This document shows positions 1-10,320 of a stretch of DNA of 64,000 nucleotides, one piece after another. The position numbers and the translations under genes were made by a program. The notes under the pieces were generated by a model that worked only from the letters and a program-made list of their open reading frames with translations, ran no database searches and had not been told where the DNA came from. Each line of letters starts with the position of its first letter. Position 1 is the stretch's first letter. Origin of the DNA: Neurospora intermedia (Eukaryota; Ascomycota; Sordariomycetes; Sordariales; Sordariaceae); the NCBI GenBank assembly GCA_037102815.1, contig BTPP01000004.1, positions 2,914,001 to 2,978,000 on the forward strand, in the 5' to 3' direction.

Positions 1-422
1 CCTTGGTCGCATCTCTCATTGATGGAATTTACATACATTGTATAATACACAGCTCAAAGTAACTCACGCCTAAACATTGAACAAAGTGCAAGTGACTCAC
101 TCACAAAAGACACCTTGCGCAAGCACTTGTGAATCGCTTCAGGCTCAGATAAACTGGTACGTATCAGTATAGACTCGTCATTTTGACTTCTTCACAACAA
201 ATAGAGTCTTTGTATTCATGGAGGAGTGATACTTATATTACCTATCAACAACTAGTTCTTGGTAGTGCTACTTCAGTTACTGCATCCGAGGTCGGGCGTC
301 TTGGGGTTCATTCGTGTTTTGTTTGGTAATTACACTCGAGCATTTACACCACAGCTGCTGCACCTCGGACTCCTTCAGGAACACCCTCAATACTGTACGG
401 CACTCCCACAAATCCAATCACA
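1..422 (+). promoter_or_regulatory. trp-1 upstream region with CPC-1/GCN4-type site
   Basis: Non-coding sequence ahead of trp-1. It holds a perfect TGACTCA heptamer at 93-99, about 320 bases before the start codon. This is the established binding sequence of the GCN4/CPC-1 bZIP factors that induce amino-acid genes under general (cross-pathway) control in fungi. A TATA-like stretch lies near 229-240. Seen: the motif. Inferred: that it drives trp-1. Confidence 0.6.
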
Positions 423-2711
423 ATGTCGTCCTCCTCAGTCGTCGACCACTCTCCCCACGATTCCGCTCCTTCGCCCCTGGTGCCAACCGCCTCCAACCTC
501 ATCCTCATCGACAACTATGATTCCTTTACCTGGAACGTCTACCAGTACCTCGTCCTCGAGGGCGCCAAGGTGACCGTCTTCCGCAACGACCAGATCACCA
601 TCGACGAGCTCATCGCAAAGAACCCCACTCAGCTTGTCATCAGCCCTGGGCCCGGTCATCCCGGCACCGACTCCGGTATTTCGCGCGATGCCATCAGGCA
701 CTTCGCCGGCAAGATCCCCATCTTTGGCGTGTGCATGGGCCAGCAGTGCATCTTTGACGTCTATGGCGGCGACGTGTGCTTCGCCGGTGAGATTCTGCAC
801 GGAAAGACCTCTCCTCTACGCCACGACGGCAAGGGCGCATATGCCGGTCTATCTCAGGATCTGCCAGTGACGAGATATCACTCTCTTGCCGGTACTCATG
901 TCACCCTTCCCGAGTGCTTGGAGGTTACCTCTTGGATTGCCAAGGAGGATGGTTCCAAGGGTGTCATTATGGGTGTCCGCCACAAGGAGTACACTATTGA
1001 GGGTGTTCAGTTCCACCCGGAAAGTATTCTGTCTGCCGAGGGTCGTGGCATGTTCCGGAACTTCCTTCACATGCAGGGAGGCACTTGGGCCGAGAACGAG
1101 AGACTGCAAAAGGCCACCCAGGCACAGGCCGCCAACACAAAGTCCGACGCTTCCACGCCCAAGAAGAGCAACATCCTCCAAAAGATTTACGCCCACCGCA
1201 AGGCTGCTGTGGATGCTCAGAAGCAGATTCCTTCCCTGAGACCTTCTGACCTCCAAGCCGCTTATAACCTGAGCATCGCCCCTCCTCAAATCTCTCTTGT
1301 CGACCGTCTTCGCAATTCCCCCTTCGATGTCGCCCTTTGTGCCGAGATCAAGAGGGCATCTCCCTCCAAGGGTGTCTTTGCGCTTGATATCGACGCCCCG
1401 TCGCAAGCTCGCAAGTATGCGCTTGCCGGCGCGAGTGTGATTTCGGTCCTGACCGAGCCAGAGTGGTTCAAGGGCAGCATCGATGACCTCCGGGCTGTCC
1501 GTCAGGTTCTCAACGGCATGCCCAACCGGCCCGCCGTTCTCCGCAAGGAGTTCATCTTTGACGAGTACCAGATCCTCGAAGCCAGACTCGCCGGTGCCGA
1601 TACCGTTCTCCTTATCGTCAAGATGCTCGAGTATGAGCTCCTCGAGCGCCTATACAAGTACTCCCTGTCTCTCGGCATGGAGCCCCTAGTCGAGGTCCAG
1701 AACACCGAGGAGATGGCCACGGCCATCAAGCTCGGCGCCAAGGTTATCGGCGTCAACAATCGCAACCTCGAGAGCTTCGAAGTCGATCTTGGCACTACCG
1801 GCCGTCTCCGTAGCATGGTCCCCAGCGACACCTTCCTCTGCGCTCTCAGCGGCATCAACACCCATCAGGATGTTCTTGACTGCAAGCGCGATGGTGTCAA
1901 CGGTATTCTTGTCGGCGAGGCCATCATGCGTGCCCCTGATGCCACTCAGTTCATCCGTGAGCTCTGCGCCGGCCTGACCGGCCCCGTGCCCAAGTCCGCC
2001 CCCGAGCCGCTCCTTGTCAAGATCTGCGGTACTCGTTCTGCTGAGGCCGCCGCGGAAGCCATCAAGGCCGGTGCTGATCTTGTGGGCATGATCATGGTGC
2101 CAGGCACCAAGCGCTGCGTCGACCATGAGACCGCCCTTTCCATCTCCCAGGCTGTGCACATGAGCAAGAAGACCGGATCCACCGAGGCCACCTCGCAAGC
2201 CTCCAAGTCCGCAAGGGACTTTTTCAACATCAACGCCGAGATCATCCGCAAGCGGGGACCTCTGCTGGTAGGTGTCTTCATGAACCAGCCCCTTGAGGAG
2301 GTCCTCGAGAAGCAGCATCTCTACGATCTCGATATCGTCCAGCTCCACGGTGACGAGCCGCTCGAGTGGGCCAACCTTATCCCAGTCCCCGTTGTCCGCA
2401 AGTTCAAGCCTGGTCAGGTTGGTCTTGTGACTCGTGGGTACCATGCCGTGCCCCTGCTGGATTCGGGCGCTGGATCTGGCACGTTGTTGGACTTGGAGTC
2501 TGTCAAGAAGGAGTTGGAGAAGGATGAGCAGGTTACTGTCCTGCTTGCTGGCGGACTTGAGCCTAGCAATGTTGTCGAGACGGTAAAGTCTTTGGGGTCT
2601 CTCAGTGAGAGGGTGATCGGTGTCGATGTCAGCAGTGGTGTTGAGGAGGGAGGCAAGCAGAGCTTGGAGAAGATTAGGGAGTTTGTTAAGGCTGCTAAGT
2701 CTGTCAGGTAA
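423..2711 (+). CDS. trp-1: Trifunctional anthranilate synthase component II / IGP synthase / PRA isomerase
   Basis: Single-exon gene of 762 residues making three tryptophan-pathway activities in one chain, in the order usual for filamentous fungi. Residues about 24-230 are the glutamine amidotransferase that feeds ammonia to anthranilate synthase: oxyanion loop SPGPGHPG, nucleophile Cys104 in GVCMGQQC, and His198/Glu200 in VQFHPES. Residues about 255-520 are indole-3-glycerol-phosphate synthase, with [12 protein letters not shown] and the barrel motifs [12 protein letters not shown] and IGVNNRNL. Residues about 527-762 are phosphoribosylanthranilate isomerase, with VKICGTR and VQLHGDE. The length and domain order match N. 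crassa trp-1. The start follows a CACA context (CACAATG) typical of fungal starts. A CPC-1-type site lies upstream. Confidence 0.97.
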   Translation: MSSSSVVDHSPHDSAPSPLVPTASNLILIDNYDSFTWNVYQYLVLEGAKVTVFRNDQITIDELIAKNPTQLVISPGPGHPGTDSGISRDAIRHFAGKIPIFGVCMGQQCIFDVYGGDVCFAGEILHGKTSPLRHDGKGAYAGLSQDLPVTRYHSLAGTHVTLPECLEVTSWIAKEDGSKGVIMGVRHKEYTIEGVQFHPESILSAEGRGMFRNFLHMQGGTWAENERLQKATQAQAANTKSDASTPKKSNILQKIYAHRKAAVDAQKQIPSLRPSDLQAAYNLSIAPPQISLVDRLRNSPFDVALCAEIKRASPSKGVFALDIDAPSQARKYALAGASVISVLTEPEWFKGSIDDLRAVRQVLNGMPNRPAVLRKEFIFDEYQILEARLAGADTVLLIVKMLEYELLERLYKYSLSLGMEPLVEVQNTEEMATAIKLGAKVIGVNNRNLESFEVDLGTTGRLRSMVPSDTFLCALSGINTHQDVLDCKRDGVNGILVGEAIMRAPDATQFIRELCAGLTGPVPKSAPEPLLVKICGTRSAEAAAEAIKAGADLVGMIMVPGTKRCVDHETALSISQAVHMSKKTGSTEATSQASKSARDFFNINAEIIRKRGPLLVGVFMNQPLEEVLEKQHLYDLDIVQLHGDEPLEWANLIPVPVVRKFKPGQVGLVTRGYHAVPLLDSGAGSGTLLDLESVKKELEKDEQVTVLLAGGLEPSNVVETVKSLGSLSERVIGVDVSSGVEEGGKQSLEKIREFVKAAKSVR

Positions 2712-3161
2712 AAAGCTTACGGTGCGGTAAAAACGAAGTCTGTGTCGGTCGGTACCTCTGTATGGATCCCCAAAAGGTGGAATTGTGATTATATTCATGG
2801 TTCTGAGGACTCAGAATTCGAATGTGACAGAACAGAAGTGATATGGATCGCTGGAGAAGACTGGAGGGATACTGACCGACCCCTTATTCTTTGTTCCGAT
2901 TCATACCGGGACATTCTCAGTGTTCAAATGACAGACACTATGGACTTCCACACCCTGACACCACCGGCACAACAATGCTTTTATTTGATGCTTTGTCGAC
3001 AAAGCAGCAACGAGACAGGAACTCCTGGACTGTTCATCTTGAAAATGGAAGAATCTCAACATATATACACCAATTCTTCCACGAAGCAAACTTCCTACTT
3101 TAAGAATCTTCTCACCAGAGTTACCAGCCCATGTATCTTTACAAGCCAATGTTGCCTAACC
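2712..3161. other. Intergenic, trp-1 3' end to next gene
   Basis: Holds the trp-1 3' UTR and the promoter of the next gene. A TATA-like ATATATA at 3061-3067 sits about 100 bases before the preferred ATG at 3162. The downstream reading frame stays open back to 2742, but this part has no ATG in good context and reads as chance coding. Confidence 0.5.
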
Positions 3162-5693
3162 ATGTCCCAGCCAAATAACACAACCCTCCCTCCTTACCCG
3201 TATCCCATAGACCTAACAGTGTACACTCCTTCCGTCCCCTGCCTCCACTGCTCCCTCGTCTCCTCTTCGCGGTGCTCCCTCCTCAACTTAATCAACCACC
3301 GCGACCGCCGTGACGACAAACGACGCCCCAAGTTCACCCCGCCGTGGTGGTACAGGTACAGATATCAACCGGACATTCCTCTTCCCATCCCTGGATTACA
3401 GGTAAGGTGTTCGAGGTGTGTGAGGGATGGAATTGAGTGGTGCGTGTTGAGGGAGATGGATGGAGCACGGAATGTAGCACCGATGGGAGGTAGGGTGTGG
3501 ATGCCGGTGATGAGTTCGGGGAGGTTGAGGGAGGGGAAGGGGGAGGAGTCTTTAAATGATGGCGGGAAGAAAGAGACTGGAGAGGTGAGTGTTACCAAGG
3601 ACTTGACGGGTCTTGGTGGTAGAGGACACGGTGGTGGTGCAGGTGGTGGGAATGATGAAAAGAGACCTTTGGAGTCACTGGTGAGCAGGGCACGACGGAT
3701 TGCGAGACTTAGGAAGATTCGGGAGGGTTCTGTGAAGGACGAAGATGCGAATGGGCATTTTGCTTCCGGAAAGGTTGAACAAAATCTTGCTGGCAAGTCG
3801 GCGAAATTATCCACGGCGACTCCAACACTACAGCAAAAAAGCTCGACCTCGCTTGATCTACCCGACTATGATGCCAACAGCGACGGCGATAACAACAACA
3901 CCAACAACAACCAGAACACCGACAATGAAAGCAATACCGACTCTAATGCATCCGATTCCGACGCCAAGTCAAACGTCTCATCCAAGACTTCCCTCTCCAA
4001 AAGATCCATCAAGTCCAACAACTCTACTACCTCCCCAATCCTCACACCCTCCTCCCCTCCCCCAGTCAAAAACCACGCAGAGTCACCTCCCGCACCACCA
4101 CCACCCTCACCACCAGAACGAATACCGTCAAACTATGTCCTGAACAAAAAGCCATCATGGATCTGGAAGCCAAGGGGACAGGAGGAGGTCGTCCTGGGGA
4201 ACCAAAAGTCGGAAAAGAAGAAGTGGGAACTCAACAGGGAAGAATGGACACACCACCCCCTTTTCGCAGCCGTGACAGCAATAAAGGTAACGAAGCGTGA
4301 TTTGGCAGATCTGATTTACCCCGAATCAACAACACGACAAGGCAAGGAAATGACGGAAGAGCGTGTGAAGAAAACCAAAACCAAACAGACACCAGGACTG
4401 AAAAGGTTTTTCAACTCCTCTGAAATTCCCTTCATCGCCTATGTGCGGACCACAGGCCTAGAGGGAAAAGAAGAAGAAGAAGAAGAAGAAGAAGACTTGC
4501 TGCAGATTGTGAAGAACCAAATACGGGACGTCATGAGAAGTTACGACGAGCAGACGGATAAACGCAAGAAGGAGGCGATAGCCGCGGCAGAGGGGTATTT
4601 ACCACTTGAGAGCTGGCTCGGAGGAGGAGGAGGAGGAGCAGGGTTCTTGACGCAGGAGGACTTGCAAAGACAGTTTGCGTTGCCGAGTTGGCGGAAAAGG
4701 GAGTTGGAGTTCTTGAGTGAGGGGTTGGTGAGGATGCGGAGGAGGAAGGAGGAGAGAAGGATACCTCTACAGGATGAAGAGATCAAGGAGTGGGTGATGG
4801 GGGGTAAGAAGAGGGCGATGATGGAGAAGGGGGTACGTGCCGCGGGAGGTGAAAAGGAGGATGGAGAAGAACAACAAGAAGAGGAGAAGAAGAAAAAGGA
4901 AAACGAACTGAGAGATCAAGTACAACAAACCTCCCAGGAATCCGACACCTCCAACCCCGACCCTGAACCCGGACTACTCCCCCCTTGCACACCAACCGAA
5001 TACTTCTCCCACCGCCGCCACCGCCTGCACACCTTTTGGACCCAAGAAGCCCAACCCGCTGATTTCCAGTACGCCAAATCCATCAAGCGCACCACCCTCC
5101 GCAAGTGGCGGGGTATCAAAAAGAAACGATACAGATCGAGATGGACAACCACAAACTCCTCCTCCTGGTCCTCCTCCTCCTCTTCCTCCTCGACCGAAGA
5201 TGATGAGGAGGAGAACAAGGGGCGAAATACTTTAGCTGGGTGGTTAGCTGGCTATCAACAACGGAAGCAAGCGCGAGAGCGGGAGCGATGGCTGCGGATG
5301 CGTATGGATGGTAGTGGTGCGGATACCGGTGGGTCAGCAGTACCAGGAGGGACGGGGACGAGGAGGAGGAAGAAGCAGACTCGTCAAGAATGGGCTGATG
5401 ATGATAGTAATGAAGAATGGGAGGGGGAAAAGGGAGAGGAGTCGGATTTCGAAACACGAATACTGGCTGATGATTTGGAGTTGGTGAGTGATGCCAGTGA
5501 GGATGAGGATATCTTGAGGTTTTTGGGTGATCGTTGTGACGACGACGACGACGAAGACGAAGACGACGACGAAGACGATGATGGTGTGGGGGGTGAGGGA
5601 GGGTGGATTGGAAGTGAAGGGGTAGAAGGGGATGAGGATAGTTACCCGCTTGTAGATCTTGTTCGAGAGTCAATGATGAATGAGTACTATTAA
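3162..5693 (+). CDS. Unrecognised acidic, low-complexity protein
   Basis: Intronless frame of 843 residues from the ATG at 3162, chosen because it has a good context (TAACCATGTCC) and follows a TATA-like element. The frame is open 140 codons further upstream without a convincing start. The N-terminus has cysteine pairs (CLHC, then CSRC followed by a Cys seven residues on) that could bind zinc. The middle is Ser/Asn/Pro-rich with a poly-Glu run from a GAA repeat near 4470-4490. A conserved-looking patch near 4150-4320 reads WIWKPRG and WTHHPLFAAV. Further on come a basic/acidic helix-rich part and a Ser run. The C-terminal tail is dominated by Asp/Glu from GAC/GAA repeats at 5538-5582. No domain family is recognised. 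Charge pattern and basic clusters suggest a nuclear protein, which is inference only. Confidence 0.75.
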   Translation: MSQPNNTTLPPYPYPIDLTVYTPSVPCLHCSLVSSSRCSLLNLINHRDRRDDKRRPKFTPPWWYRYRYQPDIPLPIPGLQVRCSRCVRDGIEWCVLREMDGARNVAPMGGRVWMPVMSSGRLREGKGEESLNDGGKKETGEVSVTKDLTGLGGRGHGGGAGGGNDEKRPLESLVSRARRIARLRKIREGSVKDEDANGHFASGKVEQNLAGKSAKLSTATPTLQQKSSTSLDLPDYDANSDGDNNNTNNNQNTDNESNTDSNASDSDAKSNVSSKTSLSKRSIKSNNSTTSPILTPSSPPPVKNHAESPPAPPPPSPPERIPSNYVLNKKPSWIWKPRGQEEVVLGNQKSEKKKWELNREEWTHHPLFAAVTAIKVTKRDLADLIYPESTTRQGKEMTEERVKKTKTKQTPGLKRFFNSSEIPFIAYVRTTGLEGKEEEEEEEEDLLQIVKNQIRDVMRSYDEQTDKRKKEAIAAAEGYLPLESWLGGGGGGAGFLTQEDLQRQFALPSWRKRELEFLSEGLVRMRRRKEERRIPLQDEEIKEWVMGGKKRAMMEKGVRAAGGEKEDGEEQQEEEKKKKENELRDQVQQTSQESDTSNPDPEPGLLPPCTPTEYFSHRRHRLHTFWTQEAQPADFQYAKSIKRTTLRKWRGIKKKRYRSRWTTTNSSSWSSSSSSSSTEDDEEENKGRNTLAGWLAGYQQRKQARERERWLRMRMDGSGADTGGSAVPGGTGTRRRKKQTRQEWADDDSNEEWEGEKGEESDFETRILADDLELVSDASEDEDILRFLGDRCDDDDDEDEDDDEDDDGVGGEGGWIGSEGVEGDEDSYPLVDLVRESMMNEYY

Positions 5694-6235
5694 CTGGCCG
5701 GCCGTCTCGTTTGTCACGTAGGTAAGGGTTCGATGCCGTTAACAGGTTACTTACTTTTGTCCAACTTGCCTCACGGACGAGTACAGATTTCCAATGTCCA
5801 TACTGAAACCGTAATTGTTACCGGGCAGTATATCCATATCCTAGATAACTTCCCTACATCAACAAATCGAGAGAGCACACACAAACAGTATACAGCACGA
5901 ACAGGTTGAAAAACTAGTTACTATACTCCAAAGACACCAATTAAACGCTTTCCTTTGCTTGCCTTGGCTATGCTGTCCTTGTTCTCTTTCTTGATCTTCA
6001 TCTGCTTCAAGTTGCTTGCTTGCTTTTCATTTCATGCCCCATTTGAAGCTCTATCGTCGTCATCCAATCATCCTGCATCCATCCCCTACGTGTCCAACTA
6101 CTACTTACCCCAACAACGTTGACTAACTCGGTAAGAGAGAGAAGTGTGTTCAAGGACTGGCTCTGACAGTATAACCCAGTGAGAGAGCGAGAGGGACGTA
6201 TAAACTTTGGACCTGAACTCTCAAAACTCGGACTC
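5694..6235. other. Intergenic, convergent 3' ends
   Basis: Lies between the stop codons of the acidic-protein gene (+) and coronin (-). It should hold both 3' UTRs. No RNA gene or repeat was seen. Confidence 0.5.
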
Positions 6236-8591
6236 CTACGACCTAGCAGCCTCGAGCTCCAGCTCCAACTGTCTGATTCTCTCGCTCTGATCCTGCGGGC
6301 CGGGTCCGACCCTCTTCTTGAGGGTCTCGACTTCGGTGGCAAGATGGCTGATGATCTGACTCTGGGCCTGGATCTTGTCGCTCTGTGCACCAATAATCCT
6401 GCTCTGCTGCTCAAGAAGCTGCGTGATCTGGGAAAGAGAGGCCTCGACGTTTCCCGAGGAAGGGGAAGCGGCAGCAGCAGGCGCAGGGGCGGCTGCGGTG
6501 GTCCTGACTGGCGAGGCAAGCTTCTGGACTGGGGTCTGGTACGTCGTCGGGGAAGGTGTCTTGCCGGCGGAAGCGGGAGGAAGAGATGTTCGCACAGAAA
6601 CCGGGGCGGCGGCTCTAGCAGCGGGGCGCGAAACCTCCTCGAAGGGAGAGGACTCGCCCTCGCTTGGCTCGGCGTCCTCGTTATCCTGGAACTTGTTTGC
6701 AATAGCGGACATGGAGGCCTTCTGGTCCGCCACGGTCGACGTGGGCACACGAGTAGCGGGTGGGGGCGTAGATTCCATCTTGGACACGGGGGGCTGGATA
6801 GGAGACGAGACGGCAGTGGGAGGCTTGTAATCGGCCGGAACTTCCCTGGGTGCGGTACCCTCGTAGATGCTCTCCATGTCGATCTTGGCCGGGATGCCGT
6901 CCTTGCCGTCAAACCACTCCTGGGCGGACACGGCGGGCTTGAGGCCGGTCGCAGGGGGGTAGATGTCGGACTGGAAGGTCTCGGCACGACGGGGAACGGT
7001 GAAGGAGATGGGCTCGATGTACTGATCGTTGACGGTCTTGTAGGCCCTCATGATTTCGTTCTCGTGGACGTTGACACCACGGCGAGGCACAAAAGCAATA
7101 CCTCTCTGGGGGTCACCAGACTTGTATTCGGCCAGGAACTCCAACTTGTCGTTCTCGTACTCGAAATAACGAATGTTGCCATCACTGCGGACGTTAGCAT
7201 GCTATCTATCGTTCCTATCTCGGGTTGCGACAAACTTACCCCTTGCCAGCAAGGTACAGGCAGTTAGAGCCGTCATCTGCGGGAGAAAAAAAAAAAAAAC
7301 ACAATTAGCTTCGGCGCATACAAAAGCCATGATGCAGCAAGCGTGACTTACCCCAGAAAGGCATGCAGACACCAGAGATGGAGTCGAGTGAGGTGAAACC
7401 ACCGATGGGGTCCTTCCTGCCAGGCTCCCACAGGGCAACCTGACGGTCACTCATCCTGGAGAAACCAGTGGTAGCGATACGGTTGTGTTCACCAAGCCAT
7501 ACAGCGCGACTGTTCTTGGCGCCCTCGTGGCCCTGGTACTCGTGGACTGCGGACTGCTGGCGCACATCCCACACGCGCAGCTTCTTGTCGCGAGAGGTGG
7601 TGACAAGCATGGTGCCGTTGGCGCTCCACGACAAAGACTGCACAATGTCGGGGTGCTTGATGGTGATGGGGGCTTGGCCGGTCTCGACATCCCAGAACTT
7701 GACCGTCAAGTCGCCGGAGGACGAGGCGAGAATGTTTTCGGCGGCGGGGTTGAAGAGGACATGGCCGACCTTTCTGTGTTTGTGTGAGCGCAAGCCTTAC
7801 TGAATCTTATCTTCAGGGTGTAGATCGTACCTCGTGTGGCCAGACAGCTTGCTGAGGGGTGAGACATCGGCTGGCTCTTCGGCGTCTGTGTAGAGGGTGA
7901 AGTTCTCGGGGACCTGCCAGACAAACACCTTTCCATCGTCGGAGGCAGAGGCGATCAAGCGGTCGTTGAAGGGGTTCCTAAGAGGAGCCTAGGTCAGATT
8001 ATCGGGTCGGGTCGTTGTAGCGCATACGTAGAAGCGTACCAGTCAGTGTCGAGGACGGCGGCGGTGTGGCCACGGAACAGCGGTATTTGGTCGGGAAGCT
8101 TGCCGCGCTCGTTGAGGGGGATGACGGCGAAGGCGCCACCACCGCTCGACTCCCAGTTGACGGCCAAGTACTCGGGGTTGGCCTAGGGGTAGACGAGACA
8201 ACGACAAGGTCAGTATATGACGACCATGAAAGCTATCGATAGGGCGCAAGTGGTGGAGAGGAGCGTAGTAGCATAAGGAGTGTATAAACAGGTAAGTAGG
8301 TACCTACCTTTATGAGGTTGGTGTCCCAGGCATTGTGGCTGATGCGGAGGTTGTCGTAGCAGAACTCCTTGCGCGTGGGCTTGCCGAAGACGTGTCCTAG
8401 CAGTCGCGGCTATCGTGTCAGTCTCTCTCTCTCTCTCCAAGCTCGTCGCGAGTCCCATCGTGGATACGGCGCGCTACCTCGGGAGCTACAGTATCCGTCC
8501 AGCTGGCGTGCTAAGGAGCCTTGAGGTTCGGGGGAGGAACACGGGGGATCGACATACGATACTTCGACGCTCTGACGAAACGGCCGGACAT
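6236..8591 (-). CDS. crn1: Coronin, WD40 actin-binding protein
   Basis: Seven exons (8558-8591, 8308-8396, 8040-8182, 7831-7977, 7352-7773, 7240-7276, 6236-7184) join in phase to 606 residues. The start MSGRFVRASKYRHVFG is the conserved coronin N-terminus. WD40 repeats fill roughly residues 30-300 (FRGHTAAVLDTDW, LSGHTRKVGHVLFNP, LTVKFWD, KLRVWDVR), followed by the coronin-specific region (YFEYENDKLEFLAEYKSGDP, RGIAFVPRRGV). A Pro/Ser/Ala-rich linker follows, then a C-terminal coiled coil (about 535-606) with leucine-spaced heptads (LEQQSRIIG, VETLKKRVG, LELELEAARS). Coronins bind F-actin, bundle it and regulate Arp2/3 at endocytic patches. Intron 1 carries a (TC)n run. The family call is secure; the symbol follows the yeast name. 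Confidence 0.93.
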
Positions 8592-9720
8592 CGGGAGGGA
8601 TTAGGGCAGTAAGCTGCTAGCTGGTAGCTGGTAGGAATAAGGGAATAATAGTGTAAGGAAATCTTCGTTGGACTCGATTATGGATTACTGAGTGTTTAGA
8701 CGGGAGCTGAGATAGGGGGGAACGGGACTTTCAGTGTTTTGGTGGTTTGGGAATCGATACCGGCCGATGGGGTAGTGGTACCTGCCAGTAGTAATAAACC
8801 AGGAGGTTAGTACCAGACACAGAGGCGGCGGGTACTTGACCGATACTTGGCCCTGCCTGTGGTGCAGCAAGCGACTGTTGAGGTGGTTGACTGAGGTGCC
8901 CTGCTAAACCGACTACACTAGGCCATCCTGGGCTGGCGCGGCTGAGTCCCGGGCAGGTCCCGTCGGCGTGGACCCGTCCCTGATCGGCTAGGCTTCGGCG
9001 CATGTTCCAGGGCAGCAAGTGAGCTCTTTAGCTGGTGGTCCACTTCCCCACTGCCTGCCCCTCTCCCCGTGTTGCCAACGTTCGATTCGCACGCCATCGC
9101 CAATGCTGCTCTGGGACCTTTGTGAAGTCCTCCAGCCATCCGGTCGCATCTGATAATGGATGAGATCCAGTCGTCAAGAAGTAAGAAAGGATTTTGACTT
9201 AACGTGTTGTGCGAGTGGTGGTAGCTAGTAAGGAGCTATTGCGTGTCTTTGCATGGCTCTCTGAAAGTCAAGGATGAGGCATCATGTATTCGCTGAGAAC
9301 AAACAAACTCGAAAAGGGGGTTCAGGGGGACACGCATTGTGTTGATCCATCATGTTGACACAGGACACTCAATGTTGCAAAACGAAAGCCTGAACACATG
9401 ATGGCGCTTGCGCAAAGAAATGCGTTCGGCATAATTTCGAGCTTCCATGAATCAGAGGGGACTGTATACCTAATCAATGCGACTTGATCAAGCTTCAGAG
9501 AACTGTTTTGGATGGACGTTCTTGAACGTCTTGATATTTACAACCAAAGTTGAAAATCGACTTTGCTGGAAACTTGTCGTCATCCCATCCATAGAGCCCT
9601 ATTTCTCGGCATCTGTCAGACGGGATCAAAGACAAAGAGCCAAAAACGCAACATGACAGACTGAGTGATAGAAACGCATTTCCGTGATGACCGCCGTTGT
9701 GAGGGAAAAAGTCAAAAATT
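8592..9720. other. Intergenic, coronin promoter and tRNA 3' flank
   Basis: No coding signal supported. The left part is the presumed coronin promoter and 5' leader. The right end is the T-rich terminator flank of the tRNA-Val gene. No repeat family recognised. Confidence 0.4.
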
Positions 9721-9808
9721 TAGTCGTACTGGGGATCGAACCCAGAACCTTCTCGGATCAGATTCAACTAATGTGAACGAGAAATCATAACCATTAGACC
9801 ATACGACT
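9721..9808 (-). tRNA. tRNA-Val (CAC) with 15-nt intron
   Basis: The reverse strand folds as a full cloverleaf: acceptor AGTCGTA/TACGACT, D arm with AATGG, anticodon stem TCTCG/CGAGA, and T arm CTGGG-TTCGATC-CCCAG, with discriminator A73. The anticodon loop reads TTCACA, giving anticodon CAC, which decodes valine GUG. Fifteen extra bases follow position 37, the standard place for a eukaryotic tRNA intron, so the gene is 88 nt against 73 for the mature form. A T-run directly downstream serves as RNA polymerase III terminator. Confidence 0.9.
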
Positions 9809-10320
9809 TTGTTGAGTTATAGTACCACATTGAGGTTTTATGTAGACAAGAGCTTCCATCCACCCCACCAAGCAAGGGGCGGGACAAGACCCCGTAATGG
9901 TGTAGTCTAGTGTAAGCAGAGCCAAAACCATGGGAACACAGGACATGCACACCTCTCCAATTGGAGTGTTACAAAAATAAACTGTCTGGAAAGCTTAAAC
10001 AGTGAATGATTGAATCAAGTTCAAGTTGATTCGTTATATGTCAATGACCATCTCTCTCTTCGAAAGGGGCAAGTAAACAGATTGTTCTTTGTTCCGCAGC
10101 TCATGCAGATGCCAAGGTGGCCCAAGCTTTTCGGATCTTCGGTGACGACACTGACTCGATCTCACCGAGTGCCACTATGATTCTGCATCTGGACTGAGAC
10201 AAACTTCACAACAACCAACATGGAGATTTGGCATTGTAGGTAGCGGCGTGTGCCGCCTCGTGATCCCCAACAACAAATACTACCACCCATCAGATCCGAA
10301 TCATACAGCAGCACATCAAA
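9809..10320. other. Intergenic, sirtuin promoter
   Basis: Between the 5' end of the tRNA-Val gene and the sirtuin start codon. Nothing distinctive apart from a CA-rich leader just before the ATG. Confidence 0.4.

Noticed and set aside
1686-2798. 370-codon reverse frame over trp-1
   Set aside because: Antisense shadow of a well-recognised gene with no motifs of its own.
2742-3161. 140-codon upstream extension of the acidic-protein frame
   Set aside because: No ATG in good context; it crosses the TATA-like element and probable promoter.
6179-7267. 362-codon forward frame and 326-codon reverse frame over the coronin 3' half
   Set aside because: Shadow frames of the coronin last exon; compositions are Arg/Pro or Gly/Leu skewed and match nothing.
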